From positions 41,558 through 105,557 of the forward strand of contig JAFNUD010000073.1 of assembly GCA_017384225.1 (NCBI GenBank): a stretch of 64,000 nt of DNA, in the 5' to 3' direction. A model generated the notes under the pieces. The model saw nothing but the letters and a program-made list of their open reading frames with translations. It ran no database searches and had not been told where the DNA came from. Positions 44,125 to 54,400 of the stretch are shown here, piece by piece; within the stretch, counting starts at the first letter, position 1, and each line of letters begins with the position of its first letter. A program made the position numbers and the translations under genes. The DNA is from Paludibacteraceae bacterium (GTDB lineage: Bacteria; Bacteroidota; Bacteroidia; Bacteroidales; Paludibacteraceae).

Positions 44125-44883
44125 CTATTGTCCACTAAAAATACATGCACTTGCAATATCAACAATTCTTTGGGCAACTTCGTGGGGATGGTCAATGAGT
44201 AACTGACCATGATTCATGCCAGGGAAAATTTGTACATGCGCTATTGGAAGCAAAGAAAGTAAATGCTTCGCCTGCATACGAGCTATAAATGCTTCCTTTG
44301 TGCCATACCAATAATAGACATCTGTTGGTGCTATGGCGCACAACTTGGTCGTATAAACAGAGTAATAACCATCTATTACCGCTCTTCTACCACCGAACGG
44401 ATATATTTTGCGACATTCATCCAGCAACACATCAAAATAATGTGAAGCAAAAAGCCATCGCCAAAAGGAAGTCCAATGGTAGCAAGTCCAGACATTAAGG
44501 CTCTGCAAATGGCTCAGCGGTTTGACCAGCCATTTAGGCAATGGTAAGAGCGGTGCGGCATCCAAAATAACGTGAGAAATCGAGATTTGGTTGCGTTCGA
44601 GCACATGCGACAGGATTTTACCGCCTAACGAAAGACCATAAGCACATGCAATATGCCCATGACATTCCTTCTGAATATAGTCGATCACTTGCAATGCTTG
44701 GTCATCAATGGAGGTAAAGGCAGTTGGCTTATCCAAGGTAAAACCATCCACCTGAGCAACAATAATGCAAAAACGCGATTCCAGCAATTGAATCAATGGC
44801 AAGAATATCTCGCAAGAGACTCCCAAACCAGGAATCAACAAAAGATGCGGCATTTGCCTATTACCGAAAATCTTAAAATCCAT
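44125..44883 (-). CDS. Alpha/beta hydrolase
   Basis: About 252 residues from the ATG at 44883; the frame goes on to 45021 but that part spans both promoters and is rejected. The fold is a small alpha/beta hydrolase: HLLLIPGLG with the oxyanion loop, nucleophile elbow GLSLGG near 85-90, and the His in PGMNHGQLL close to the C-terminus; the acid is probably Asp in the CAIAPTDVYYW or a neighbouring loop. Without signal peptide it is likely cytosolic, hydrolysing an ester or similar bond; no specific substrate can be assigned. Confidence 0.83.
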   Translation of the reverse strand: MDFKIFGNRQMPHLLLIPGLGVSCEIFLPLIQLLESRFCIIVAQVDGFTLDKPTAFTSIDDQALQVIDYIQKECHGHIACAYGLSLGGKILSHVLERNQISISHVILDAAPLLPLPKWLVKPLSHLQSLNVWTCYHWTSFWRWLFASHYFDVLLDECRKIYPFGGRRAVIDGYYSVYTTKLCAIAPTDVYYWYGTKEAFIARMQAKHLLSLLPIAHVQIFPGMNHGQLLIDHPHEVAQRIVDIASACIFSGQ

Positions 44884-44904
44884 GCAACCAAAAATAAACC
44901 TGGA

Positions 44905-44936
44905 CAAAGGTACAAAATTTTTCTGATTTGACCAAA
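44905..44936 (-). promoter_or_regulatory. Bacteroidetes promoter of the alpha/beta hydrolase
   Basis: Minus strand: -33 TTTG (44936-44933), 20-bp spacer, -7 TACCTTTG (44912-44905). Start codon 21 bp downstream. Confidence 0.85.
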
Positions 44937-44951
44937 TATTTGCCCGAAATA

Positions 44952-44983
44952 TTTGTATATATGCGAAAAAAATTGTACCTTTG
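44952..44983 (+). promoter_or_regulatory. Bacteroidetes promoter of the Asp-box mini-protein operon
   Basis: TTTG at 44952-44955, 20-bp spacer, TACCTTTG at 44976-44983; back to back with the hydrolase promoter, with only 15 bp between the two -33 boxes. The leader to 45075 is about 85 nt. Confidence 0.85.
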
Positions 44984-45074
44984 CAGCATAATTTTAATCT
45001 AACAAAACACAAACACAACAACCTCTATTCTAACCTGATTATAAAACACATAATTCAAAAGTATCATATCATAT

Positions 45075-45422
45075 ATGCCACAAATGATCATGTTGGGCAG
45101 TGAGATGATTCGCATCAATCCTGCCAAGAAAACCATTGAGTATTCCACTTCACAAGGTCGCAGCTGGTCCACGCGATACAGTAGTAGTTCCTGCGGCGAG
45201 TTTATTGACCTCTTACCCTACGGCAATGAATTGCTGGCAGTTACGAGCAAAGGCATATACTACTCCACCTCGCAGGGACGCAGTTGGTCGTCCAGATACA
45301 CAAGTAGTACATGTGGTGAATTTCAATGCCTAATGGACGGCGGCAGAGAACTACTTGCCCAAACATCCAATGGACTCTACTACAGCACCTCCAGCGGACG
45401 TTCGTGGTCAAAGAGAAGATAA
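45075..45422 (+). CDS. Small protein made of three Asp-box-like repeats
   Basis: 115 residues without signal peptide or membrane segment. Three copies of a repeat of about 35 residues carry YSTSQGRSWS-T/S-RY, YSTSQGRSWSSRY and YSTSSGRSWSK, separated by SSCGEF-type loops and LLAxTSxGxYY strands. The pattern S-x-S-x-G-R-S-W is that of a BNR/Asp-box (SxDxGxTW) hairpin with Asp replaced by Ser, as in sialidase-type beta-propellers. Three blades do not close a propeller, so it may oligomerise or bind a partner. The function is unknown. The YdeI-family gene follows after 3 bp. Start at ATG 45075; a second ATG at 45087 is possible. Confidence 0.72.
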   Translation: MPQMIMLGSEMIRINPAKKTIEYSTSQGRSWSTRYSSSSCGEFIDLLPYGNELLAVTSKGIYYSTSQGRSWSSRYTSSTCGEFQCLMDGGRELLAQTSNGLYYSTSSGRSWSKRR

Positions 45423-45425
45423 CAG

Positions 45426-45797
45426 ATGGAAATCACCTACCTACTCGAGTTCAGTCGCCGTGCGCAGTTGCGTGAGTGGTTTGAGCAGCATGCCGCTTCG
45501 GACAAGGAATGTTGGATAGCCATGTACCGCGCAAAACGCCCTGCGGAGTGTGGCGATTGCCTGCCCTATATCGATGTGGTGGAAGAGGCTTTGTGCTTTG
45601 GATGGATTGACTCCACCTTGAAACGCCTACCCGATGGCAGATTGGCGCAACGCCTGTCGCCACGCCGCAAACGTAGCCACTGGACGGAGCTCAACAAACA
45701 ACGTTGTGCCGACTTAGAACACCGAGGATTGATGACGGAAGCAGGAAGAAAGGCATTGGCAGAGGCAACTCTCACAAGAATAACTCAAAATTCATAA
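45426..45797 (+). CDS. YdeI/OmpD-associated-family protein (N-terminal half type)
   Basis: 123 residues. The family signature is visible in LREWFEQHAASDKECWIAMYR, the YIDVVEEALCFGWIDS motif and RLAQRLSPRRKRSHWTELNK. It matches the first part of YdeI-like proteins, which are usually 180-200 residues, so this is a short member. Such proteins have been linked to antimicrobial peptide and bacteriocin tolerance, but the mechanism is unclear. It lies between the Asp-box mini-protein and threonine aldolase (10 bp), all on one strand. Confidence 0.87.
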   Translation: MEITYLLEFSRRAQLREWFEQHAASDKECWIAMYRAKRPAECGDCLPYIDVVEEALCFGWIDSTLKRLPDGRLAQRLSPRRKRSHWTELNKQRCADLEHRGLMTEAGRKALAEATLTRITQNS

Positions 45798-45807
45798 TTC
45801 GGAATCT

Positions 45808-46836
45808 ATGATTTACTTCGATAGCGACTATATGGAAGGCGCGCATCCAGAGGTGCTGCGCCGTTTGGTAGAAACCAATCTGGAGCATACGGTTGGCTAT
45901 GGTTGCGACCCCTACACGCAACAAGCCAAAGAAGTCATTCGTACTGCATGCTCTGCACCCAATGCCTTAGTGCAGTTCCTGGAAGGCGGCACGCAGACCA
46001 ATGCCACAGTCATTGATGCCCTACTTCGCCGTCACGAGGGCGTGTTGGCAGCCGAGAAAGCACACATCAATGTGCATGAGAGCGGCGCTATTGAACATAG
46101 CGGACACAAGGTATTGACACTGCCAACAAAGGACGGCAAACTGACTGCTGAGCAGGTAGATAGCTATATCACGGACTTCTACCGCGATGAGACATACGAG
46201 CACATGGTAGCGCCAGGAATGCTCTACATCACCATGCCTACAGAGTACGGCACCTTGTACTCACTCAGTGAGTTGGAGCAACTGTCAGAAGTGTGCCACA
46301 AGCACCATATTCCGCTCTATATGGACGGTGCGCGTTTGGGCTATGCTTTGGCTTCTGAGGAATGCGATGTGATGCTGCCAGATATTGCGCGTTTGTGCGA
46401 TGTGTTCTATATTGGTGGAACGAAGTGTGGCTTGCTGTTCGGCGAAGCGGTAGTGGCTGCTAATCCAGAGACTTTGCCCTATTTCTTCCCATTGGTGAAG
46501 CAACACGGTGCGCTTTGCGCCAAAGGCAGGATCTTGGGCGTGCAGTTCCTAACGCTATTCACCGATAAGCTATACGAGCGCATCTGTGCGCATGCTGTAA
46601 CACTGGCGCAACGAATCCGCGAGGGATTTGTCAAGAAGGGCTACCGCGTGGCGATAGACTCTCCAACGAACCAGCAGTTCTTTGTGTTGCCTAATGAAGT
46701 GGTGGATAATCTGCGCAAGAAGGGTGTGTCGTTTGAAGACTGGTGTATTCGCGGCGAGAAAGAAACAACCGTCCGCTTTGTCACCTCTTGGGCAACCACG
46801 GAAGAGGACGTGGAGGAGTTGGTGGAAAAATTATGA
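45808..46836 (+). CDS. ltaE: Low-specificity L-threonine aldolase
   Basis: 342 residues, PLP enzyme of fold type I. FDSDYMEGAHPEVL starts the protein; FLEGGTQTNATVI binds the PLP phosphate; YMDGARLGYAL holds the conserved Asp and Arg; the PLP lysine is in YIGGTKCGLLFGEA near 202. It splits L-threonine or L-allo-threonine into glycine and acetaldehyde. It is the last gene before the IS982 insertion, which begins 31 bp after its stop, so the original downstream context is lost. Confidence 0.95.
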   Translation: MIYFDSDYMEGAHPEVLRRLVETNLEHTVGYGCDPYTQQAKEVIRTACSAPNALVQFLEGGTQTNATVIDALLRRHEGVLAAEKAHINVHESGAIEHSGHKVLTLPTKDGKLTAEQVDSYITDFYRDETYEHMVAPGMLYITMPTEYGTLYSLSELEQLSEVCHKHHIPLYMDGARLGYALASEECDVMLPDIARLCDVFYIGGTKCGLLFGEAVVAANPETLPYFFPLVKQHGALCAKGRILGVQFLTLFTDKLYERICAHAVTLAQRIREGFVKKGYRVAIDSPTNQQFFVLPNEVVDNLRKKGVSFEDWCIRGEKETTVRFVTSWATTEEDVEELVEKL

Positions 46837-46867
46837 TAAAGAAGAAAAAACACATAATACTTTACCC

Positions 46868-46882
46868 GTTGGCGGAATTAAA
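46868..46882 (+). repeat. Left terminal inverted repeat of the IS982 element
   Basis: GTTGGCGGAATTAAA; perfect complement of 47891-47905. The transposase stop codon (46878-46880) is inside it. Confidence 0.85.
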
Positions 46883-47778
46883 CCAGCGCATATTTGCCTC
46901 TTCCAATGGGTTTGTTGTTAATAAAGTTGATATATTGCAGGATAGTAAGTGCGCTGACTTTGCTGATAATCCGAGCAAACAATCCTACTTGTTGTTTAGC
47001 ATAATTGCGACATAACATAAATTGGTCTACCATTTGTGAGAAAAGTGTTTCCACGCGTTTCCTTGCTTTAGCAAAAGGAGGAAAAGTTGGTTGCCAATCC
47101 TTTTGATTCGACTGGTATGGTACTTCTAATCGGATTTCGGATGTTTCGAATGGATCCAGTTGTACGGATGTACTCAAATATCCTTTATCACCGATTATGG
47201 TAATGCGACTATATTCGTGTTTAATGTCTTGCAAATAGTGAATATCATGCACATTTGCTTTTGACATGTCATACAAGTGTATCACACCATTAATACCACA
47301 TAATGCATGCAATTTGTAGCCAAAGAAGTAACAATTTTGCGATGCACAATATCCAAAACTCGGTGCCGTAGCATAATCGTTTTTTCCTAATTTACAACGC
47401 TTTGCACGAGCAAAACGACATAGGGGTATTGGTCTAGAATCAACACAAAACATATCTTCGCCTGCATCAATCGCGAGAGCAATGTTCTTTCGTATTTGTT
47501 CACATAAGTTGGCGGTGAACTTACGACGATCATTAAATTGGCGACGAGAAATAAGGTTGGGAATATCGGACTTATATTCTTCTAACAATGAAAATAAATA
47601 AGACTCGCTATCCACACTGAATTTCTCTGCTGTAAGGCTAAGTGCGATAACTTCGAGGTCAGAAAAACGAGGAATGACTCCTCTGCGAGGCATATTTCCA
47701 CGTTCATCTACCAGATTTTTTGAAAATTTCTTGCATATGTCAAGAATTTTTTCCGAAATTTGCAGCCAAGTTGCGCAT
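46878..47778 (-). pseudogene. IS982-family transposase, N-terminus frameshifted
   Basis: The main open part is 46878-47693 (271 residues, ATG MPRRGV) and carries the DDE triad: Asp in FCVDSRPIPLC, Asp in IGDKGYLS, Glu in KRVETLFSQ; the C-terminus NKPIGRGKYALV is typical. Relatives start about 38 residues earlier. That start is here: ATG at 47778 reads MRNLAANFGK, then stops at 47740; after a run of six A (47747-47752, minus strand) the other frame continues ILDICKKFSKNLVDERGN straight into MPRRGV. One A fewer would restore a single frame. So this is a one-base insertion (or a homopolymer sequencing error), and the element is probably inactive, although translation from the internal ATG would keep the catalytic core. 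Confidence 0.82.
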
Positions 47779-47821
47779 GATGAAGATATTTAGTTGTTAA
47801 ACTTTGTTTATTAGGAAACTA

Positions 47822-47852
47822 CAAAGTTACTAAAAATCAACGATATGTGCAA
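47822..47852 (-). promoter_or_regulatory. Promoter of the IS982 transposase
   Basis: Minus strand: -33 TTG (47852-47850), 20-bp spacer, -7 TAACTTTG (47829-47822); about 45 bp in front of the original transposase ATG at 47778. Confidence 0.7.
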
Positions 47853-47890
47853 CTTTTTTTGTTGCTTATTTTACATCAAAGAACACTTTT

Positions 47891-47905
47891 TTTAATTCCG
47901 CCAAC
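47891..47905 (-). repeat. Right terminal inverted repeat of the IS982 element
   Basis: TTTAATTCCGCCAAC; perfect complement of the left repeat. The promoter of the surface-protein operon begins 65 bp further right. Confidence 0.85.
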
Positions 47906-47969
47906 AAGTTAATTAATTTTTAAACGTCCCGATTTTTAATGGGACACTAGTGATTTATTTCACTTTCTT

Positions 47970-48001
47970 CTTGCATAATTAAAAATAATGTTGTACCTTT
48001 G
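47970..48001 (+). promoter_or_regulatory. Promoter of the giant surface-protein operon
   Basis: CTTG at 47970-47973, 20-bp spacer, consensus -7 box TACCTTTG at 47994-48001. The first start codon is at 48446. Confidence 0.82.
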
Positions 48002-48022
48002 CGCCGCGAACTCGGAGTAAAA

Positions 48023-48066
48023 GAACAATATTGAACTACTCTAAACGATATGGAACAATATTGAAC
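48023..48066. repeat. Direct repeat GAACAATATTGAAC in the leader
   Basis: Two exact 14-bp copies (48023-48036, 48053-48066) at a period of 30 bp, each with the self-complementary core CAATATTG. They lie 20-65 nt after the transcription start; a protein-binding operator or RNA element is possible. Confidence 0.7.
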
Positions 48067-48209
48067 CGCCGCTCTGTGGTTTTGCGGACATATTATAAAA
48101 TAGGCGTTTATTACGCTTTGTTCTGGTAAATAGAAATCTCGCAAATTTCGAATTGATATTCAGAACTTAGCAACGATAGTTCGTTCTACGGGGATATAAA
48201 ACATCCTTA

Positions 48210-48425
48210 TTGTCCTTGTATATGTTAAAGGACTCGCGCGTGTGTATATACGCACCGCGTTTTTATCGTTTTATATTCGGCGTGGGCTTCGCGTTGTTGG
48301 TTTTTATATCAAGGCAATGCGATAGCCTCTATTTACAGAACGGACAATGGAGGTTTCACGCTTTTATTTTTTGTGAAAAACATGTTTTGCTAACGAAAAG
48401 CACTAAACGAAAATTTGAAAAATAA
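48210..48425 (+). CDS. Possible small hypothetical protein in the leader
   Basis: 71 codons with a TTG start, no domain recognised; one hydrophobic stretch (FIFGVGFALLVFI). It lies entirely in the leader, ends 20 bp before the large gene and may be a chance frame in a structured RNA or a leader peptide. I give it low confidence. Confidence 0.18.
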   Translation: MSLYMLKDSRVCIYAPRFYRFIFGVGFALLVFISRQCDSLYLQNGQWRFHAFIFCEKHVLLTKSTKRKFEK

Positions 48426-48445
48426 ATAATTAAATATACACGAAT

Positions 48446-51400
48446 ATGAAAAACAAAATCATGCTTTTATCTTTATTCTTCATGATGTTCGTAGTTTCGA
48501 ATATGCGAGGAGCGGAAGTAGAGATGACATCGTTTGCAACCGTAGCTGCAACAATGGATGACTATATCTCTTATTCTACAGGAAAAGGTGGTGGAACATC
48601 CAATCCTGCAATCTATAGTGAACAAATACGTTTGTACCAGAATAGTAAAGGTACAGGCGGTGGCACGATTACTCTGGAAGCCAAGACGGGGGCAATTATT
48701 ACCGAAGTAACTATCGGTTCGGCTATGGCTACGCAAATAAGGTGGCAAGTGGGGGAGAGTATGGATTCTGTAAGTCTTGATTTAGCCAAAAATGCAACAG
48801 CAACGCTATCTGGATTGTCTGCTAGTAGTGTTACTTGTCATTGCTGGGGAACAACAAGCAATACACGACTTTATGTGAATTACCTAAAAGTAGTTTATGA
48901 GATAGATGAAAATGCTACTCCCGATGAGGGTGGGGATACACCTGATGAGCCGCAGGATGAATATTGGGAATTAGTCACCGATGCTACATCTTTGCTATTG
49001 GACGACCAAGTGGTTATTGTGGCAAAGGATATCGCATGCGCATTGGGTCCCGATAAAGGAAATAATCGGGCGCAAGCGAGTGTGGTAAAAACGGATAATC
49101 GAATCACGCTTAGCGAAGATGTACAAATCCTGACGCTGGAGCCAGGAACAAAGGACGGCACCTTTGCCCTAAGTACGGATAGTGGCTATTTGTATGCTGC
49201 TTCTTCTATCTCCAATCAGTTGAAGACCAAGAAGGAAAAAGACGATGACGCCAGTTGGGCGATTACGATTGCCGATGACATTGCTACTATCAAGGCGCAA
49301 GGTGAAAACGAGCGTAATTGGTTGCGATTTAATTCCAGCGCAAGCGTATTCTCGTGCTATAGTTCTGGACAAGGAGATGTCTTGTTGTACAAACATATCG
49401 TACCCGGAGGCGTTGTATCCCGACCAGCCATTAGTGGGGACTCAATTGAATTTGTTCATTCAACCATGGTGACTATCGCTGCTGCGGATAGTTTGGATAT
49501 TTATTATACCATTGATGGTAGTGACCCTATTGCAAAACAATCAATCAAATATACGGGTGCTTTTACACTCACTGAGGATGTTTTAGTAAAAGCAATCGCC
49601 TACAATGCAACAACGGATAAGTCCAGTAAGATGGTAAGCCAACAGTTTTATAAGATTCCTACCATCACATGTGCAGAAGCTTCTGCTATTGCTTTGGCGG
49701 TAAGCGGCGATGGGGTTTTGACGGAGCGCACATACCGAATTGTGGCTTATGTTACGGGCAATGTAGAACCTGTTTCATCAGGACAACAAGTGTTCGATGT
49801 CGCAGACACAGCCGAGGGAGAGAGCGTCTTTATGTCATACTATTGTCAGGTTCCTGAAGGTGGAGTAGAGATTGGCATGAAAGTGGAGATGATAGGTAAA
49901 CTGACCAAATACAACGGTGTGGCAGAAATGAAATATGGTGTTGTTACCATTTTAGAAGGAGTACCAACGATGTTGTATTTTATTCCAAATAGCAATTGGA
50001 AGATGGCAGATGCTCGCTTTGCAGCTTATCTGTATGGCAGTACGAACACGGGGATATGGGTAGATATGCAATTGGTAGATGCTGAAGAAGGCGTATATTC
50101 CTTTGTCGTAGATAAATCACAATACGACCATGTGATATTTATGAGAATGAATCCCGCTACGAGTGAAAATATATGGGGCAATGACTGGAATAGATCCGCA
50201 GATATTGTCATTCCACAAGACTTGAACTGTGCTACCATGATGGAAGATAGTTGGGATGGAGAGGTTGTATGGTCTAACTATGGGGAGGACTATGTAGATG
50301 TATTGGAAATAGAGATAGCCAATTTAGCAACCGAAGAAGTAGAGGCAGATGGAGTGACCTATTTGCAATTGAGTGGTAGTGATGATGTGTTAGGTATGAA
50401 TTGGTTGTTATTCCTCTCTAATTATACAGGAGAGAATAAGGAATATGCACTGGATTTAGAAAACTACTATATAGGAACTGATGGCATTGAACTGACACTC
50501 TTGTCGGGTACGCTCACTAAATCTACGGATGTAGAGAAAGGCGATGTGTTTACTGGGCGTATTGTGGCGTCATATGATACAGAGATTTATGCTTTTGACC
50601 TTACTATGTACTCGACTTCTCCAATTCTTATTAAGATAGAAAATGCCAATGTAGCAATTGATGAATATAATATACTCAAGATGACTGGCAACTGGTTGAA
50701 CGAGGCTGATGGTATTACTTACCCTGTGTTGGTAGAAGTGCTTGAGTACAATATGGGGGCAACCGAACCATACAATGTGCCAGTTACTATTACCGTTGGT
50801 GGCTTGGGTGATGAAGATCCATGGTGGGGCTTTGCAGAAGGTGAAGCAACTATCACTGTAGTAGATAGCGTTGTCACTCTTACTGGTGTCCTACATTCTT
50901 GGCTGGGGCTAACTTTTGATGTCACTATTTCTGGTTCATTAAAAGGAGAGAATGTGGAAGAACTTCAAACAGATACCATCTATTTTGTCAATATGCAATA
51001 CTGGAATAGTGTCTATGTATATGCATGGAACGAAGAGATAGGTAGTGTGAATGCCGCTTGGCCAGGTGTTGCTGCCGCTAATGCTAATTATCAAGTGAAT
51101 GGCTATGATGTTTATTATTTCGTGGCTAATCAAGGACAATACACTCATTGTATTTTCAATAACAGTAATGCGCAAACCGATAATTTACAATGGACTGCTG
51201 GAAAATACTACTATAATGGCAGTTGGTGGACATATGATGAGTTGATGAACAATGTAGTGCAAAGCACCTATACCGTGGCTGGTTCCTCTGGGCTACTCGG
51301 TTCTCACTGGGATGTGGCGGATACTACCAATAATATGACTTTGCTGGAAGATGGCATCTATCAACTCATAAAGACGGACTTATCACTTGTGGCTGGTACC

Positions 51401-54400
51401 TATGAATACAAGGTCGTAAGAGACCATTCGTGGGATTGGTGCCGTCCTTCTGGACCAAATCAAGTGCTTTCTATTGATAAGGATGGTATCTATACTGTTA
51501 CCTTTACTTTAGATCTCTCCATAGAAACTATCTCCGCAACTGCGGAATTGCAACAAGAAGCGGTCGTGATACCTAAGGTGTTCCTCATCGGTACAATGAA
51601 TGATTGGGATTATACGGCTACTGAACTGCAATTGGATTCCGATTCACTGACAGCATCTGTTTCTGTTACGCTCAACGCAAACACTACCTATGATTTCCAA
51701 ATGGTTGTGGATGGCAACTGGTTCACCAGTTATGATGGCATGATGACCCGCGATAATAGCCAAAATTGGCAGTTTGAGCACATTGAGAGTTCTACCATAT
51801 ATGCCTCTATCTCTACAGACATAGCGGGTGAATATACATTTGTATGGAATTATGCCGACAATACCGTATCGGTGATATATCCTGACATCTGTTCAGCTGT
51901 AAAAGAATTGGATTGGTACAATGGCGTCAAAGTATCGCAATTGCAATCTTCTGTATGGCATAAAATAGATATAGCATCCATAACAGAGTATGCTACACTG
52001 ACCCATATCGCTATTGAAAATGATTTGTGGGATCAAGTCAATGTATCGGTAGAGTATTACACCTCGTGTGATGGTTTCAAGATTATGCAAGGCGAAGCAC
52101 GGTTCCCAGTAGGTGTCACCAATATGGAGTTAAATTTTGATGAAATAACGAAATACATAGTCTATATGCCAAATATAGATGGTATCTACTTAAAGGTATC
52201 TGTAGAAGAGGTAGGATATGCATTTGCTTGGTTTGAAGATTTTGTTTGCGATGGCTCAGTGTATGTGGATCCTATTACAGGTGAAGCGCATGTGATTATG
52301 TCTTCAGTGCCTTCTTCTCTATATTGGGAAGATGTAGTTCAAGTGCATTCCACATTGGATTCTATTTATACCTTCTATATCAATCCAATTGTAGCACCAA
52401 AAACACTGGATGAGTATGCGTTGAAGCAAATAGGCGCAATGCCACACTTGGTGGCAGGTCAGCCTGTAGATACTACTGGTACCGCAGAAGCAATTATGGC
52501 TTACTATCAGTCTATAGATAGGGAAACTGTCGCAGATGTGGTGCGTGTAGAGTGGGTAGAAGGAGCGAATGATATAGTGCCTTGTGATGCTGATTATTAT
52601 TATATGACCTTACTGATAGAAACAGCTTGCGAGGAAAATATGATAATGAACTATGAGTTCCCTGTCGCATATGTAGATGTTGAAGAAATTATAGTAGAGG
52701 CGTGCGGTTCGTATGATTGGAATGGCGTCACTTATACAGAAAGTGGTGCGTACAATCTCAAAAACGAGGATGGTTGTGTAGTAGGAATCCTTAATTTAAC
52801 CATTCTTCCTATAGATGATGAAATCACCATAGAGACCATTTGCTATGGTGAGACATTCCTTTGGGAGGCAAATGGCGAGGAATATACAGAAACGACATAC
52901 CTCGAAATAGTAAAAGAAAATGAATATGGTTGTGCGGTAACTTATATTCTTGATCTTACAGTATCTACCGCTCCTGTAGTATATACTGATTCAGCTACTA
53001 TCTGTTACGGTGATTATTATGCTTGGATAGACGGATACTACGATGAGACAGGTGTTTATGAGACCGTCATTTACAATGATTATTACTGCGATAGCATCAT
53101 TGCCACTCTGCATTTGACTGTTCTACCAGAGGTGCCAGAAACAATAGAAGAGATAACAATCTATGATGGCGAAGAGTACATGTGGCACGATGAGATTTAC
53201 ACTGAGGAAGGAGAATATAGCATAACCTTGCAAGACATCAACGGTTGCGATAGCGTAGTAACACTGCACCTAACGGTCAAACCTATATACGAGGACGAAT
53301 GGGCACTCTTGAAGGAAATTCGCGAAGACCTCATTACGAACAATGCATGGCAAACACCATGGGATGTATCAACCAGTGTGTCTTCATGGCGTGGGGTAGA
53401 ACTATACAATGGACATGTCATTGAGATTGACCTAAGTTCGCAAGGCTTGATGGGTACTTTCCCAACCAAGATACTGCAATTGCCTCACTTGGAATATCTC
53501 TCATTAGCGGATAACCAACTAACGGGTGATGCCTTCGCTAAGATACAAACTGATATGACCACCTTTGTGGCTACCAATCCTACTTTCGTATCGGCTTTGA
53601 CAGATTTGGATATTTCTTACAACCAATTTACAGGCAATGTGGGTATTATCACTGCGATGAGCAAACTTATGCCTAATTTATCTACCTTGCAGGCTAATAA
53701 TAACCGCTTGAAAGATGTTGTACCGATGATACCTAAAAAGATACATGTAGATTTGTCAGAGCAAGATATCAATCACTATGTACATCTTGACTTGAGTAAT
53801 CTAAATGTAGATCCAATGCAGTTGCCTACAATCCTGCTGTATGACCACCTAGGACAAACCTATTTCACATCACCTGTCGCAATTGACATTACCAACTACT
53901 CGCCTAATTATACCTATAAGCATGACGATCCTTGGGGAATCATGATTGACAAGACCAATGATTATCTAACATGTCTGAATGGCGAAGCATATCGTGGAAA
54001 GAACGGCGATACCTTGTATCTGTCATATCCTTATGCCGACGTATCACGTGATAGTTATTGCCGTATGACACTCTCTTTTGAAATGGGTGATGCTAACTTT
54101 GTAGATGGCGTGAATGTCGCTGACTTGCAAAGCACTATCTTGTATGCCTTTGGCGGATATAACAATTGTGCATTCAACTTAACCGCTGCGGATACTTATA
54201 CTGATAACCGAATCAATGTACAAGATGTGATTCGCACAGTGGATATCTTGCTTGCTAAGGCAGACATCAATACCGACTCAGCAACCATGCGTCATATCGT
54301 TTCTCAAGCACGTGCTGTATCCTACGATGCTGAGATAGTAGTAGAGAATAATACTATCAAACTGATTACCAATCAACCTATTGCGGCATTGCAAATCAGT

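Larger units (their letters stand above)
46868..47905 (-). mobile_element. IS982-family insertion sequence
   Basis: 1038 bp bounded by perfect 15-bp inverted repeats (46868-46882 and 47891-47905). It holds one transposase gene, whose TAA stop lies within the left repeat, as in other IS982 elements, and its own promoter near the right end. No direct target duplication is evident at the borders, so the insertion may be old or one flank was rearranged. Confidence 0.88.
47906..48445 (+). other. 540-bp region with promoter and about 440-nt leader of the surface-protein operon
   Basis: After the IS982 border the region holds the operon promoter (47970-48001), a 14-bp direct repeat (48023-48066), small hairpins such as GCGT/ACGC at 48104-48116 and GCGTGT/ATACGC at 48238-48253, and an AT-rich end before the ATG at 48446. 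A TTG-started frame of 71 codons (48210-48425) exists but has no recognisable domain. Such a long leader is unusual for this genome (other leaders are 20-155 nt) and may be a structured regulatory RNA. This is inference. Confidence 0.5.

Noticed and set aside
44884-45021. A longer start for the alpha/beta hydrolase
   Set aside because: It would run through both divergent promoters; the ATG at 44883 fits the promoter and the fold.
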